Notes: a model not told the origin generated them from the sequence alone. A stretch of 64,000 nt of DNA from Flammeovirga sp. SJP92 (GCF_001583495.1 NZ_LQAQ01000018.1:186001-250000); one strand, 5' to 3'; shown: positions 18,328 through 26,881, counted from the first letter of the stretch. Numbers and translations: made by a program.

Positions 18328-18391
18328 TTTCTTAACTGACTTTTTTCAGCTAACTTTGCACAAAGTTAGAGTAAACCTATACAACCTCAAA
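18328..18391. promoter_or_regulatory. Symmetric, overlapping divergent promoters of DUF1599 and folP
   Basis: The palindrome CTAACTTTGCACAAAGTTAG (18350-18369) contains TAACTTTG on both strands, i.e. two TAnnTTTG -7 elements facing away from each other with overlapping cores. Rightward: TTTC at 18328-18331, 19 bp, TAACTTTG at 18351-18358. Leftward: TTTG (CAAA at 18388-18391), 19 bp, TAACTTTG at 18361-18368. The arrangement is exactly symmetric about 18359.5. Predicted starts give leaders of about 30 nt to folP (18396) and about 40 nt to DUF1599 (18315). Confidence 0.8.
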
Positions 18392-18395
18392 CTAA

Positions 18396-19244
18396 ATGAT
18401 AAAATCACAGCATCTTTCCATCAAAATAAGTCAAAATATTTTAGCATTCGACACCCCTAAAGTAATGGGAATTATTAATGCTACACCAGATTCTTTTTAT
18501 AATAACAGCAGAAAAATATATGTAGATGACGCACTGATACAAGTAGAACAAATGCTTAAAGACGGTGCTGACATTTTAGATATTGGCGGTTACTCTTCTA
18601 GGCCAGGTGCCGAGCATATCAAAGTGCAAGAAGAACTAAATAGAGTATTACCAATTATTGAGAAAATAAAAGAAGAATTCCCTGAAACCATTATCTCCAT
18701 TGACACTTTCAGAAGCGAAGTTGCAAGGGAAGCTGTCAGAAAAGGAGCAGCCATTATTAATGATATTTCAGGAGGTAGTCTAGATGATAAAATGTACGAC
18801 ACCGTCAATCAAATGGGCGTTCCTTACATCTTAATGCACATGAGAGGAAATCCTCAAACAATGTCAGAGCTGACTGAATATCCAAACGGGGTGACTCATG
18901 AAGTCATTAAGTATTTTTCTGAGAAAAAAGCAGAATTCATTAGCAATGGAGACAATGACTTAATTATTGATCCAGGATTCGGTTTTGCTAAAACTTTAGA
19001 ACAAAACTATGAACTACTGCATAACCTTGAATTACTACAGTCACTTCAGTTGCCTATCCTTGTTGGGGTTTCAAGAAAATCGATGATTAATAAAGTCATC
19101 AATGTCACTCCTCAAGAAGCTTTAAATGGTACTACAGTCATCAATACAATCGCTTTAAGTAAAAAAGCGAATATTTTGAGAGTTCATGATGTTAAACCTG
19201 CTGTAGAATGTGTAAAACTTATGCAACAAACCGTTTCATTTTAA
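18396..19244 (+). CDS. folP: Dihydropteroate synthase
   Basis: 282 residues. Condenses p-aminobenzoate with dihydropterin pyrophosphate in folate synthesis; target of sulfonamides. Signature motifs are intact: VMGIINATPDSFYNNSR, GADILDIGGYSSRPGA, ISIDTFRSEVA, INDISGG, LMHMRGNPQTM, IIDPGFGFAKTLEQNYELL, LVGVSRKSMI and the closing LRVHDVKPA. Rightward, followed by a strong terminator and then cdaA; DUF1599-folP-cdaA is a recurring neighbourhood in Bacteroidota. Confidence 0.97.
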   Translation: MIKSQHLSIKISQNILAFDTPKVMGIINATPDSFYNNSRKIYVDDALIQVEQMLKDGADILDIGGYSSRPGAEHIKVQEELNRVLPIIEKIKEEFPETIISIDTFRSEVAREAVRKGAAIINDISGGSLDDKMYDTVNQMGVPYILMHMRGNPQTMSELTEYPNGVTHEVIKYFSEKKAEFISNGDNDLIIDPGFGFAKTLEQNYELLHNLELLQSLQLPILVGVSRKSMINKVINVTPQEALNGTTVINTIALSKKANILRVHDVKPAVECVKLMQQTVSF

Positions 19245-19260
19245 AAGAAAGACTCTATTT

Positions 19261-19294
19261 TTGTATTGAGAAGTAGTTTTACTTCTTAATACAA
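19261..19294 (+). terminator. Terminator of folP
   Basis: Stem of 15 bp (TTGTATTGAGAAGTA / TACTTCTTAATACAA, one G-T pair), GTTT loop, followed by ATTTTTCTT. It implies that cdaA downstream has its own promoter or is reached only by read-through. Confidence 0.85.
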
Positions 19295-19345
19295 ATTTTT
19301 CTTATTATAATAGAAGAGGGCAAAGTAGGAATTTCAGATTAAATT

Positions 19346-19410
19346 CACTTTTGGAACAGTTAAACTTGACGAAGATTATTCACTAAATAAAAAAATCAGT
19401 TCCCAAAGTG
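19346..19410 (+). other. Inverted repeat in the cdaA upstream region
   Basis: CACTTTTGGAAC (19346-19357) and GTTCCCAAAGTG (19399-19410) are complementary except one position, with 41 nt between. They end about 50 nt before the cdaA start. This may form a long-loop hairpin in the cdaA leader or be a paired regulator site; the role is unknown. Confidence 0.4.
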
Positions 19411-19461
19411 GTATGTTTATCTATAGTGCTCAAAGCAATTCACATCTCGAACAATAAATAA

Positions 19462-20283
19462 ATGTTATTATTTACAGTAGGATTTTTAGATATTAATTTC
19501 GTTGATGTACTCGATATTCTTTTAGTATCGGTATTGCTTTTTCATCTATATAAACTAATCAAAGGAAGCGTTGCCTTAAAAATCTTTGTAGGGGGATTAT
19601 CAATTTATCTTACTTACTTAGTTGTAAAAGCAACTGACATGGAATTACTCTCTGAGATTCTAAGTCAGTTTATTGATGTGGGGGTAATTGCCGCTATTAT
19701 ACTTTTCCAGCAAGAAATTAGAAAGTTCCTTTTGATCATTGGTAAATCAACAGACTTTAAAAACTTTCCAATTTTCCAGTTGTTTAGAGGAAAAGGTAAA
19801 CATGAGGAAATAAACCTTGACATCTTGGCAATCATTGATGCCATGAAAGACATGTCGGGAACAAATACTGGTGCTTTGATTGTAATCTCTAAAGACAGTG
19901 ATTTACAATTTTATGCAGACACAGGAGATTATGTAGATGCAAAGATTTCAAAAAGACTCCTTCTCTCTATTTTCTTCAAAAACTCCCCTATGCACGATGG
20001 TGCTTGCCTGATTTACAATAATAGAATTCAAGCAGCAAGATGCATTTTACCAGTCTCAGAAAACCCCAATATACCAGCAACCATGGGATTGAGACACAGA
20101 GCAGGAATTGGCATGACAGAAAACACAAATGCAATTGTTTTAATTGTATCTGAGGAAACCGGACAAATGTCATTTATAAAGAGTGGTAAGATTGACCACA
20201 ATTTATCAGCAATGGAATTAAGGACCAAAATTCGTAGTTATATGAGTGACGGTCAGGAAGAGCAAGCTCAGAAGACAGCTTAA
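19462..20283 (+). CDS. cdaA: Diadenylate cyclase, CdaA type
   Basis: 273 residues. Makes cyclic di-AMP from two ATP. Three N-terminal membrane helices (about residues 15-95: VDVLDILLVSVLLFHLYKL, IFVGGLSIYLTYLVV, IDVGVIAAIILF) precede the DAC domain. Catalytic motifs are the DGA of MHDGACLIYNNRI (D179) and RHR of MGLRHRAGIG (R211-R213), with GTNTGALIVISKD before them. Length and layout equal firmicute CdaA. It follows folP, but a strong terminator lies between; no CdaR or GlmM partner is in the window. A 12-bp inverted repeat lies in its leader. Confidence 0.95.
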   Translation: MLLFTVGFLDINFVDVLDILLVSVLLFHLYKLIKGSVALKIFVGGLSIYLTYLVVKATDMELLSEILSQFIDVGVIAAIILFQQEIRKFLLIIGKSTDFKNFPIFQLFRGKGKHEEINLDILAIIDAMKDMSGTNTGALIVISKDSDLQFYADTGDYVDAKISKRLLLSIFFKNSPMHDGACLIYNNRIQAARCILPVSENPNIPATMGLRHRAGIGMTENTNAIVLIVSEETGQMSFIKSGKIDHNLSAMELRTKIRSYMSDGQEEQAQKTA

Positions 20284-20547
20284 CTCAATATATAAGTACT
20301 GAGACAAATTTATTGCATAGTAATATTTACTATTGTTTTGCGATCACTTCTTTTCAAAATTATTAAACAACACTACTATGAATTCACTTTTCAAGTATCG
20401 CAGACACGAAGTATAGAAAAAGAATTACTTATCTATTTATTTTTGACTTAACACTTAAAGTACTCATAATCATATTTTTAAAAAATCAAACTTTCTATTA
20501 CAAATTAACGTTATGAAAGTGTAAACCTATTTTACTTTATATACAAC

Positions 20548-21429
20548 ATGAAGACATCTAAAAAATTTTTGCTCACTTTCGCTCTGTTAGGACTTTTTTC
20601 TTTCACCTTCAACAACGACCCTAATACTTTCCTTAATAAAGGCCTAAATAACATTGCAAAAGAAGATTACTTACAAGCTATTAGTAATTTTACAATGGCA
20701 ATCAGTATACAAAACGATTTAGCAGAAGCTTATTACCATAGAGCTATCAGTAAAGACCTTTTTGGCAAAAAACAAGGTTTCTATAACTCTGATTTTTGTC
20801 TGGATTTTATAGACGCTATGAAATATGGCTACAATCCAGCCATTGAAAAACTTTATGAATTAGGGAGATCAGAATGCTTTCTTTTGAAGTCAGCAGCATT
20901 AATGCCCGACAAAGCCTTTTGTATTGATATTTCATCACAAAACATCAATAGCATTTCCAATCAGTTTAGTGAATTCGGGAATTTAGTTTCCCTTAATGCA
21001 TCCAATAATGGACTGCAAGACTTAGGCACCATTTATAATTCATGCCCATACATTATAGCTTTAGATTTAGGAGACAATGACATTTCATATATCCCTTCTG
21101 ATTTATCAAAGCTTCAATATTTATATGAATTAAACCTAAGCAATAACAGTATTGAAAATATTCCTGATGAATTAACACAATTAGAAGCGGTTACATTTCT
21201 GAATTTAAGAGGCAACAAATTGACCTCTATTCCAAAAGATATCGGAAATATGAAATCAATAAAGCTTTTGGACCTTTCTCTTAATAAAATCGAAAAGCTT
21301 CCGAAAAGCATTTCAGCGCTAGAAAATCTAGAGACATTGGTACTTTCTGGCAACCCCATTTCGAAAACCGAAATAAAAAGGTTAGAAACCGATTTGCCCA
21401 ATACTAAAATAATGTTTGATGTTCAGTAA
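20548..21429 (+). CDS. Secreted TPR and leucine-rich-repeat protein
   Basis: 293 residues. Signal peptide MKTSKKFLLTFALLGLFSFTF. Residues about 25-70 look like one TPR unit (LNNIAKEDYLQAISNFTMAI, AEAYYHRAISKDLFG). Residues about 135-285 contain at least six LRR units of the LxxLxLxxNxI type (LVSLNASNNGLQDL, IIALDLGDNDISYIP, LYELNLSNNSIENIP, VTFLNLRGNKLTSIP, IKLLDLSLNKIEKLP, LETLVLSGNPI). Likely a periplasmic or surface protein-binding scaffold. It stands alone between cdaA and rodA; partner unknown. Confidence 0.88.
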   Translation: MKTSKKFLLTFALLGLFSFTFNNDPNTFLNKGLNNIAKEDYLQAISNFTMAISIQNDLAEAYYHRAISKDLFGKKQGFYNSDFCLDFIDAMKYGYNPAIEKLYELGRSECFLLKSAALMPDKAFCIDISSQNINSISNQFSEFGNLVSLNASNNGLQDLGTIYNSCPYIIALDLGDNDISYIPSDLSKLQYLYELNLSNNSIENIPDELTQLEAVTFLNLRGNKLTSIPKDIGNMKSIKLLDLSLNKIEKLPKSISALENLETLVLSGNPISKTEIKRLETDLPNTKIMFDVQ

Positions 21430-21442
21430 GCATTAAAAAATT

Positions 21443-21477
21443 AAAAGGACCACGCTTTTGAAAAACGTGATCCTTTT
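21443..21477. terminator. Bidirectional terminator, LRR gene / rodA
   Basis: Stem AAAAGGACCACG with CGTGATCCTTTT (one mismatch), loop 11 nt, flanked by A and T runs, between convergent genes. Confidence 0.85.
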
Positions 21478-21479
21478 TT

Positions 21480-22760
21480 TTAAGCTCTGCTCAACATTTG
21501 AGATCGATGACTGTCTAATTTTATAAAGGTAAATAGCAATAATGTAAAGGCCCACAAGGAGGAACCTCCATAACTGAAGAAAGGCAATGGAATACCAATT
21601 ACAGGAAAAATCCCTATGGTCATCCCCATATTAATCATGAAGTGAATGAAAAATATACTTGCCGCACTATAGCCATACACTCTAGCAAAACGAGACTTCT
21701 GCCGTTCTGATAATATGATAAGCCGTATAATTAAAGCGGTAAACAACCCAATTGTCACCATACTTCCAATCCATCCATGCTCCTCACCAATTGTACAGAA
21801 AATGAAATCGGTACTTTGCTCTGGCACGAAATTGAATTTCGTTTGCGTTCCTTCCAAAAAACCTTTTCCTAGAAGTCCACCTGAACCGATGGCAATTTTG
21901 GATTGAGTCACTTGATAGCCCACCCCTAAAGGATCAATATTTGGATTTACCAAAACTTCAATTCTTTTTCTTTGGTGAGGTCTCATGATATCATATAATA
22001 TATAATCGATTCCTTCCGTAAATAGGAATGAGACGCCTCCAAACATACAAATCATGAAGATCAATGATTTATTCTTTTTGGTATAGATCACAAAAATAAT
22101 TGCTAAAATCCCTAAGGTCAGCAATATCATTCCAGCAATAAATGAGTCTGTCACAAGGGCTGTCACAAAAAGGAACACAAACCAAAGTCCCAACAACATG
22201 ATATACTGTGGCATTCCTTCTCTATAAAGCATCAAGAAGAAAGCACTAAATACCATAGCAGAACCTGTATCTTTTTGTAATAATACCAATACAGTAGGCA
22301 TACCAATTATGGCGAAAGCTTGAAGTAAACCGCCAGTCCACTTATCAATTCTTACGGTTGGATTATCTATATATTTTGCCAAAGCTAATGCCAAGGCATA
22401 TTTTGCAAATTCAGAAGGCTGGATTCGTATAAAACCTAATTTAAACCAGGAAGTATTACCACCCGCGGAGTGTCCAATTACTAATACACCAAGTAATGCG
22501 ATCAGCGTTACCCCAAAAATGGGATAAGCAAAAGTGTTGAAAAACTTGAAATCAATCAACATGATGGAAATCGCAATGATAAATGCCCCTCCAATCCACA
22601 TCAACTGTTTTCCAGAATTCAGACTTAATGAAAATATACTGGTTGGTGCATCAGGCTGATACACTGCAGCGTATATATTAAGCCAGCCAACCACTACCAT
22701 GGTTGTGTATAAAAATATGGTTAACCAATCTATATTCCGCTTGCCGGTACTTTCTCGCAT
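21480..22760 (-). CDS. rodA: Rod-shape SEDS peptidoglycan polymerase
   Basis: 426 residues with about ten membrane helices. SEDS glycosyltransferase that polymerises lipid II during elongation. Family motifs: NTSWFKLGFIRIQPSEFAKYALALALAK, VLVLLQKDTGSAMVF, the IDPLGVGYQVTQSKIAIGSGGLLGKG block and TDFIFCTIGEEHGWIGS, and a closing IPLPFFSYGGSSLWAF (quotations shortened to their cores where long: WFKLGFIRIQPSEFAKYA and YQVTQSKIAIGSGGLLGKG). PBP2 is usually adjacent (mrdA) but is not seen here; the upstream neighbour is accD. RodA rather than FtsW is inferred from the N-terminal layout and the extra 190-250 region. Confidence 0.93.
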   Translation of the reverse strand: MRESTGKRNIDWLTIFLYTTMVVVGWLNIYAAVYQPDAPTSIFSLSLNSGKQLMWIGGAFIIAISIMLIDFKFFNTFAYPIFGVTLIALLGVLVIGHSAGGNTSWFKLGFIRIQPSEFAKYALALALAKYIDNPTVRIDKWTGGLLQAFAIIGMPTVLVLLQKDTGSAMVFSAFFLMLYREGMPQYIMLLGLWFVFLFVTALVTDSFIAGMILLTLGILAIIFVIYTKKNKSLIFMICMFGGVSFLFTEGIDYILYDIMRPHQRKRIEVLVNPNIDPLGVGYQVTQSKIAIGSGGLLGKGFLEGTQTKFNFVPEQSTDFIFCTIGEEHGWIGSMVTIGLFTALIIRLIILSERQKSRFARVYGYSAASIFFIHFMINMGMTIGIFPVIGIPLPFFSYGGSSLWAFTLLLFTFIKLDSHRSQMLSRA

Positions 22761-22839
22761 AGGTTTTAATTCAAAATTCGGCTAAATCATTAACCTTGTA
22801 AAAAAATGAGGATAATCAGTCCCTCTATCTTACAAAAAA

Positions 22840-22875
22840 AAGTCCTCAGAATTTATAAAACAATTCTGAGGACTT
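22840..22875 (-). terminator. Terminator of accD
   Basis: Perfect 14-bp stem AAGTCCTCAGAATT / AATTCTGAGGACTT with an 8-nt loop; leftward it runs into TTTTTTT. It lies 22 bp past the accD stop. Confidence 0.93.
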
Positions 22876-22897
22876 GAATATTTGATTTATTGACAAA

Positions 22898-23740
22898 TTA
22901 GTTTTGAATCATCTTCAAGAATGTTGTCAATTTTCTTTTCAGCTCTCTTCTGTTCACGATCATATCAACAAAACCGTGCTCTTGTAAGAACTCAGCACTT
23001 TGGAATCCTTTCGGTAAATCTTTACCGATTGTCTCACGGATTACACGTGGACCTGCGAAACCAATCAATGCACCAGGTTCAGCGATATTAATATCACCCA
23101 ACATAGCATATGATGCCGTTACACCTCCTGTAGTTGGATCAGTCAGTAAACTGATATAAGGTAAACCTGCCTCGTCTAATAATGCTAGTTTAGCAGAAGT
23201 TTTTGCCATTTGCATTAAAGAGAAACCTGCTTCCATCATACGAGCACCTCCAGATTTAGAGATCATCATAAAAGGAATCTTGTTTGCCAATGCATGGTCA
23301 ATACCTCTTGCAATTTTTTCACCAACAACAGAACCCATTGAACCGCCAATAAAGCTGAAGTCCATACAACTCACTACTAAGTCAAGACCGTTTACTTTAC
23401 CCACTACAGTTCTACAAGCATCTTTAAGTTCTGTTTTCTTCTGGCTCGCCGCAATTCTATCCTCATAAGTTTTGCTATCCTTAAATGATAAAGGGTTACC
23501 AGAAGTCATGTTTTCATCTAGTTCAGTGAATGTGTTGTCATCAAAAATGATTTCAAAATATTCTTTAGAACCAATTCTAACATGGAATTCATCGTCAGGA
23601 CAAACGTAAGCATTCTCACGTAATTCCTGCATATGTATAATCTTTCCCTGGTTTGTTTTATACCAAAGACCATCAGGTGAATCTTTCTTTTCACTAGTAG
23701 GGGTTTGTATCCCCTGTTCTTTTCTTTTGAACCAAGCCAT
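22898..23740 (-). CDS. accD: Acetyl-CoA carboxylase carboxyltransferase subunit beta, with degenerate zinc finger
   Basis: 280 residues. Beta subunit that transfers the carboxyl group from biotin to acetyl-CoA for fatty acid synthesis. The start [15 protein letters not shown] and the crotonase-like core ([70 protein letters not shown]) are typical. The N-terminal Cys4 zinc ribbon is degraded: by alignment from memory the ligands correspond to T29, G32, C47 and D50, so only one Cys remains. Frame and length are intact, so this is not a sequencing break. Alone between rodA and the aldolase gene. Confidence 0.95.
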   Translation of the reverse strand: MAWFKRKEQGIQTPTSEKKDSPDGLWYKTNQGKIIHMQELRENAYVCPDDEFHVRIGSKEYFEIIFDDNTFTELDENMTSGNPLSFKDSKTYEDRIAASQKKTELKDACRTVVGKVNGLDLVVSCMDFSFIGGSMGSVVGEKIARGIDHALANKIPFMMISKSGGARMMEAGFSLMQMAKTSAKLALLDEAGLPYISLLTDPTTGGVTASYAMLGDINIAEPGALIGFAGPRVIRETIGKDLPKGFQSAEFLQEHGFVDMIVNRRELKRKLTTFLKMIQN

Positions 23741-24060
23741 AAGAAACTATATATTCTGTATAGAGATAATATTCTTTATTATACTAATTGTATAAGAGTT
23801 GTAAAGATATTCATAAAGAACACAATGCAAAAACTTAAATGTATGTTCGCCTACTTTTTTTAGTTTTTTTTTCTAAATAAGAGAGAGAAATCATCCAAAC
23901 ACACCGTTTTACAACTATTTCAAACATATGTAAATATTGATAAATTTTCTAATTATGTGTCAATTTTACACGCTGTAAATCAAGTGAAATTGATCCAAAT
24001 ACTTGAATTAAGCATACTAAAATCACCAAAATCATTCTATAAAAAACGATTTTAGGTTTG

Positions 24061-24068
24061 TATCTTTG
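24061..24068 (+). promoter_or_regulatory. Predicted -7 element of the aldolase gene
   Basis: TATCTTTG matches TAnnTTTG, 60 bp before the ATG. No exact -33 TTTG about 19 bp upstream. Confidence 0.5.
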
Positions 24069-24079
24069 TGAGGCAAATT

Positions 24080-24099
24080 TGCATAAAGTGTTTTATGCA
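24080..24099 (+). other. Leader hairpin of the aldolase gene
   Basis: TGCATAAA GTGT TTTATGCA forms a perfect 8-bp stem with a 4-nt loop just after the predicted transcription start. At the 5' end of a highly expressed mRNA such a hairpin may protect it from decay; inference. Confidence 0.5.
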
Positions 24100-24128
24100 T
24101 AGTATCACAAATTATTCAAAATAATATT

Positions 24129-25214
24129 ATGTCTTTTAATATCAACGACATCAAACCAGGTGTAATCACTGGTGAAGACGTAGAAAAAGTATATCAGTAC
24201 GCGCTAGAAAAAGGTTTTGCTCTTCCAGCTGTTAACTGTGTAGGTACTAACTCAGTGAACGCGGTAATGGAAACTGCAGCTAAATTAAAAGCTCCAGTAA
24301 TTATTCAATTCTCAAACGGTGGTGCTTCTTTCTACGCTGGTAAAGGCATTAAAGGTGAAGGTCAAGCGGCTGCTATTGCTGGTGCAATCGCTGGTGCTAA
24401 GCACGTTCACGAATTGGCTGCAAAATATGGTGCTCGTGTTATCTTGAATACTGACCACTGTGCTAAAAAATTATTACCTTGGATCGACGGTTTATTAGAC
24501 GCTTCTGAGCAGTTCATGAAAGAAACTGGTAAGCCTTTATTCTCTTCTCATATGATTGACCTTTCTGAAGAGTCTATCGAGGAGAACATGGAAATCTCTG
24601 GTAAGTACTTCGAGCGTATGGCTAAAATGGGTCAAACTCTTGAAATCGAATTAGGTATCACAGGTGGTGAAGAAGATGGTGTTGACAACTCTGATGTTGA
24701 TCCTTCACGTCTTTACACTCAACCTTCAGAAGTTGATTACGCTTACGAAAAATTAGGTGCAATCGACCATAAATTCTTAGTAGCTGCGTCTTTCGGTAAC
24801 GTACACGGTGTATACAAGCCAGGTAACGTGAAGTTGACTCCAACTATCTTAGATGATTCTCAAAAGTTCATCACTGAGAAGCATGGTACTGATACTGACA
24901 AGCCAGTGAAATTCGTATTCCACGGTGGTTCAGGATCATCATTAGAAGAAATTCGTGAAGGTATCTCTTACGGTGTTATCAAAATGAACATCGATACTGA
25001 TACTCAGTGGGCAACTTGGGATGGTATCCGTGGTTACGATGCTAAATACCATGATTACTTACAAGGTCAAATCGGTAACCCAGAAGGTGCTGATGAGCCA
25101 AACAAAAAATACTATGATCCTCGTAAGTGGTTACGTGTATCTGAAGAGTCTATGATCACTCGTTTAGAAAAAACGTTTGAAGACTTGAATGACGTAAACA
25201 TCTTCGAAGACTAA
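24129..25214 (+). CDS. fbaA: Class II fructose-bisphosphate aldolase
   Basis: 361 residues. Zinc-dependent cleavage of fructose-1,6-bisphosphate in glycolysis and gluconeogenesis. Metal and substrate motifs: ILNTDHCAKKLLPWIDGL (DHC), EIELGITGGEEDGVD, FGNVHGVYKPGNVKL (His ligand), FVFHGGSGSS and KMNIDTDTQWATW. It belongs to the longer class IIa (E. coli FbaA) group by length and the EEDGVDN insert. Codon use is strongly biased (many GGT, GCT, GTA, CGT codons) compared with neighbours, as expected for a highly expressed gene. Monocistronic with its own terminator. Confidence 0.97.
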   Translation: MSFNINDIKPGVITGEDVEKVYQYALEKGFALPAVNCVGTNSVNAVMETAAKLKAPVIIQFSNGGASFYAGKGIKGEGQAAAIAGAIAGAKHVHELAAKYGARVILNTDHCAKKLLPWIDGLLDASEQFMKETGKPLFSSHMIDLSEESIEENMEISGKYFERMAKMGQTLEIELGITGGEEDGVDNSDVDPSRLYTQPSEVDYAYEKLGAIDHKFLVAASFGNVHGVYKPGNVKLTPTILDDSQKFITEKHGTDTDKPVKFVFHGGSGSSLEEIREGISYGVIKMNIDTDTQWATWDGIRGYDAKYHDYLQGQIGNPEGADEPNKKYYDPRKWLRVSEESMITRLEKTFEDLNDVNIFED

Positions 25215-25232
25215 GAATAGTTAGTTTCTATT

Positions 25233-25269
25233 AAAAAGGTTGTTCCATTTTTTATGGGACAACCTTTTT
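25233..25269 (+). terminator. Terminator of fbaA
   Basis: Stem AAAAAGGTTGTTCCAT / ATGGGACAACCTTTTT (one G-T pair), short T loop, followed by T run. Confidence 0.92.
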
Positions 25270-25312
25270 TTATGGTATTCTTTGCAGATACACCTTTTAT
25301 TAAGATCTTAGT

Positions 25313-25517
25313 TAAGTACTAGAACAAAAGAAAAGGGATAAAAATAGCGTGCACCACGACTAAAGTCATGGGCAAGTGATATTGACTCCAACACCACTAA
25401 AGTGTTGCTTACGTTGTGACCCTTCAAGACTTTAGTCTTGATTAGGTTTAATTATCACCTGCCCATAGTTTTAACTATGGTGTACGAAACACCCATCTTT
25501 TTCTATCTTAATACTTA
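25313..25517. repeat. REP/MITE-like palindromic element, copy A
   Basis: 205 bp bounded by TAAGTACTA (25313-25321) and TAATACTTA (25509-25517), which are near-perfect inverted ends; the similarity continues inward for about 70 bp (GTGCACCACGACTAAAGTC against the complement of the right arm). Inside are four small hairpins: CCACGACTAAAGTCATGG, an AACAC..GTGTT stem around CACTAAAGTG, CAAGACTTTAGTCTTG and CCATAGTTTTAACTATGG; the first two carry an AA loop and the last two TT, so they form two units in opposite orientation, as in BIME elements. No ORF inside. A related copy lies at 55591-55840. Mobilisation by a REP-associated transposase is inference. Confidence 0.75.
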
Positions 25518-25545
25518 TTTCTCCAAATAATACTTTAAAAATAAA

Positions 25546-26718
25546 ATGAGCAAACACACTTTATCTTCAACCGCAAACAAGGTTCTATTTCTATTCATCT
25601 GTGTATTTCCCCTATTTGCTTCAGCACAAAACCTGCATAAGTATAATCTCAAGTGGGGGTATGAAAAATTTTGGGCTACAATGGGACTATTGAATACACA
25701 GAAAGAACTTCCTAACGCCGGATCGGGTTTCATGATTAATTCTGCACCTGTTAAAGGTAAAAACGAAATCGTTTTCTCTGTCTATTATACTGGAATGTAC
25801 AGTGTCAGTTTAAAAACGGGAGAGTTACTATGGGCTTCTTCAGATCATTCTTTGTTTACATGTGGTACTTCTAACCAAATTATTTATTTTTCAGCGAAAA
25901 AAAATGCAATTATTTCCAAAAACATATCCGATGGAAAAGTGAATTGGGAATATAAATTTGAAGTAAAAGAAGAAGGTGCGTATGTATCAGCAAATGAAAA
26001 CATAGTTGTATTTGCTACTTTTGATGGCAAAATCTATTCATTAAACTCTAAAACTGGAAAGGTCAATTGGATCAAAGATGATAAACAACAAAAAATTGAA
26101 GGAGTTTATGGTTTTTCAGGATTGACTAAAAGTTCTATTACCCTATGTACATGGTCGCAAGAAAACGGTCAGAATTTTATTTTGACTAATTTAGATTATG
26201 ACGGTAATGTCAAATGGTCTAAAACTTTTAAGGGATGGAAAAAACAAGAATTTGGGCAAATTGCATCTAAGCCATTAATTGAAAATGACATTATATATGT
26301 TAGCACGGGTACTAATATAATGTATGCCATAAACATTACTTCTGGAGAAATAGAATGGGAGTATAAAATAAAAGATAATCAACCTATTTACTGCACTCCT
26401 TATAAAGTGGGTAACAGGCTCTATTTCAATACAAGAAATGACCTATTTTGTTATGATGTAAATAAGAAGGAATTGATCTGGGAGGAAACTTCAGGAGTAC
26501 AATATGATCATTACTCTTCTCCTATAATTATTGATGATGTTGTATTATATAGCAGCAGTAGAGGTCTAAAAACAAGAAATGCTCTTACTGGAGAAATTAT
26601 TGAAGGGTACTTGCCACCCTATTTAACACTGATGACAGCTGCTATAAAACATAAAGACCTACTGATTTTACCTAGTCAAGAAGGCTTATTTATCTATAAA
26701 GAAAATACAAATCAATAA
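25546..26718 (+). CDS. Exported PQQ-like beta-propeller repeat protein
   Basis: 390 residues. Signal peptide within MSKHTLSSTANKVLFLFICVFPLFASAQ. The mature part is a propeller of PQQ-like repeats of the form W-x-x-x-x-x-x-x-x-x-P and A/S-L-x-x-x-T-G-x-x-x-W: YSVSLKTGELLWASS, YSLNSKTGKVNWIKD, YAINITSGEIEWEYKI, FCYDVNKKELIWEE, KTRNALTGEIIEG. Similar to BamB-like and quinoprotein-like folds, without quinoprotein active-site residues that I can identify. Likely a periplasmic binding scaffold. Stands alone; converges on aroC with a shared terminator. Confidence 0.85.
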   Translation: MSKHTLSSTANKVLFLFICVFPLFASAQNLHKYNLKWGYEKFWATMGLLNTQKELPNAGSGFMINSAPVKGKNEIVFSVYYTGMYSVSLKTGELLWASSDHSLFTCGTSNQIIYFSAKKNAIISKNISDGKVNWEYKFEVKEEGAYVSANENIVVFATFDGKIYSLNSKTGKVNWIKDDKQQKIEGVYGFSGLTKSSITLCTWSQENGQNFILTNLDYDGNVKWSKTFKGWKKQEFGQIASKPLIENDIIYVSTGTNIMYAINITSGEIEWEYKIKDNQPIYCTPYKVGNRLYFNTRNDLFCYDVNKKELIWEETSGVQYDHYSSPIIIDDVVLYSSSRGLKTRNALTGEIIEGYLPPYLTLMTAAIKHKDLLILPSQEGLFIYKENTNQ

Positions 26719-26754
26719 AGTGTTGATTAAAGTCTGATTTAAAGTTGATGATAT

Positions 26755-26773
26755 AGCTTAGCAGGGCTAAGCT
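26755..26773 (+). terminator. Small hairpin after the PQQ-propeller gene
   Basis: AGCTTAGC / GCTAAGCT, 8-bp perfect stem with a 3-nt loop, 37 bp past the stop; followed by TCTAC rather than a T run, so weak as a terminator. Confidence 0.4.
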
Positions 26774-26811
26774 TCTACAGGACTGAATTAGGCATTAAAA
26801 TTTTCACATAA

Positions 26812-26852
26812 AAAGACGGCAGTTATTTCACTCAAAAACAACTGCCGTCTTT
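26812..26852. terminator. Bidirectional terminator, PQQ gene / aroC
   Basis: Perfect 13-bp stem AAAGACGGCAGTT / AACTGCCGTCTTT with a 15-nt loop and A/T tracts on both sides, between convergent genes. Confidence 0.92.
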
Positions 26853-26881
26853 ACTTTATCTTTTCACTTCGCAAGGATAAA

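Larger units (their letters stand above)
23741..24128. other. 388-bp divergent intergenic region accD / fba
   Basis: Very A/T-rich. Rightward it holds a TATCTTTG -7 element (24061-24068) and a leader hairpin (24080-24099) for the aldolase gene. No clear accD promoter was found on the other strand. Confidence 0.55.

Noticed and set aside
24061-24128. Riboswitch in the aldolase leader
   Set aside because: Only one 8-bp hairpin; no room or structure for a ligand-binding fold and no terminator/anti-terminator pair.
25313-25517. CRISPR array
   Set aside because: The small hairpins are not regularly spaced identical repeats, they occur in opposite orientations and no cas genes are near.
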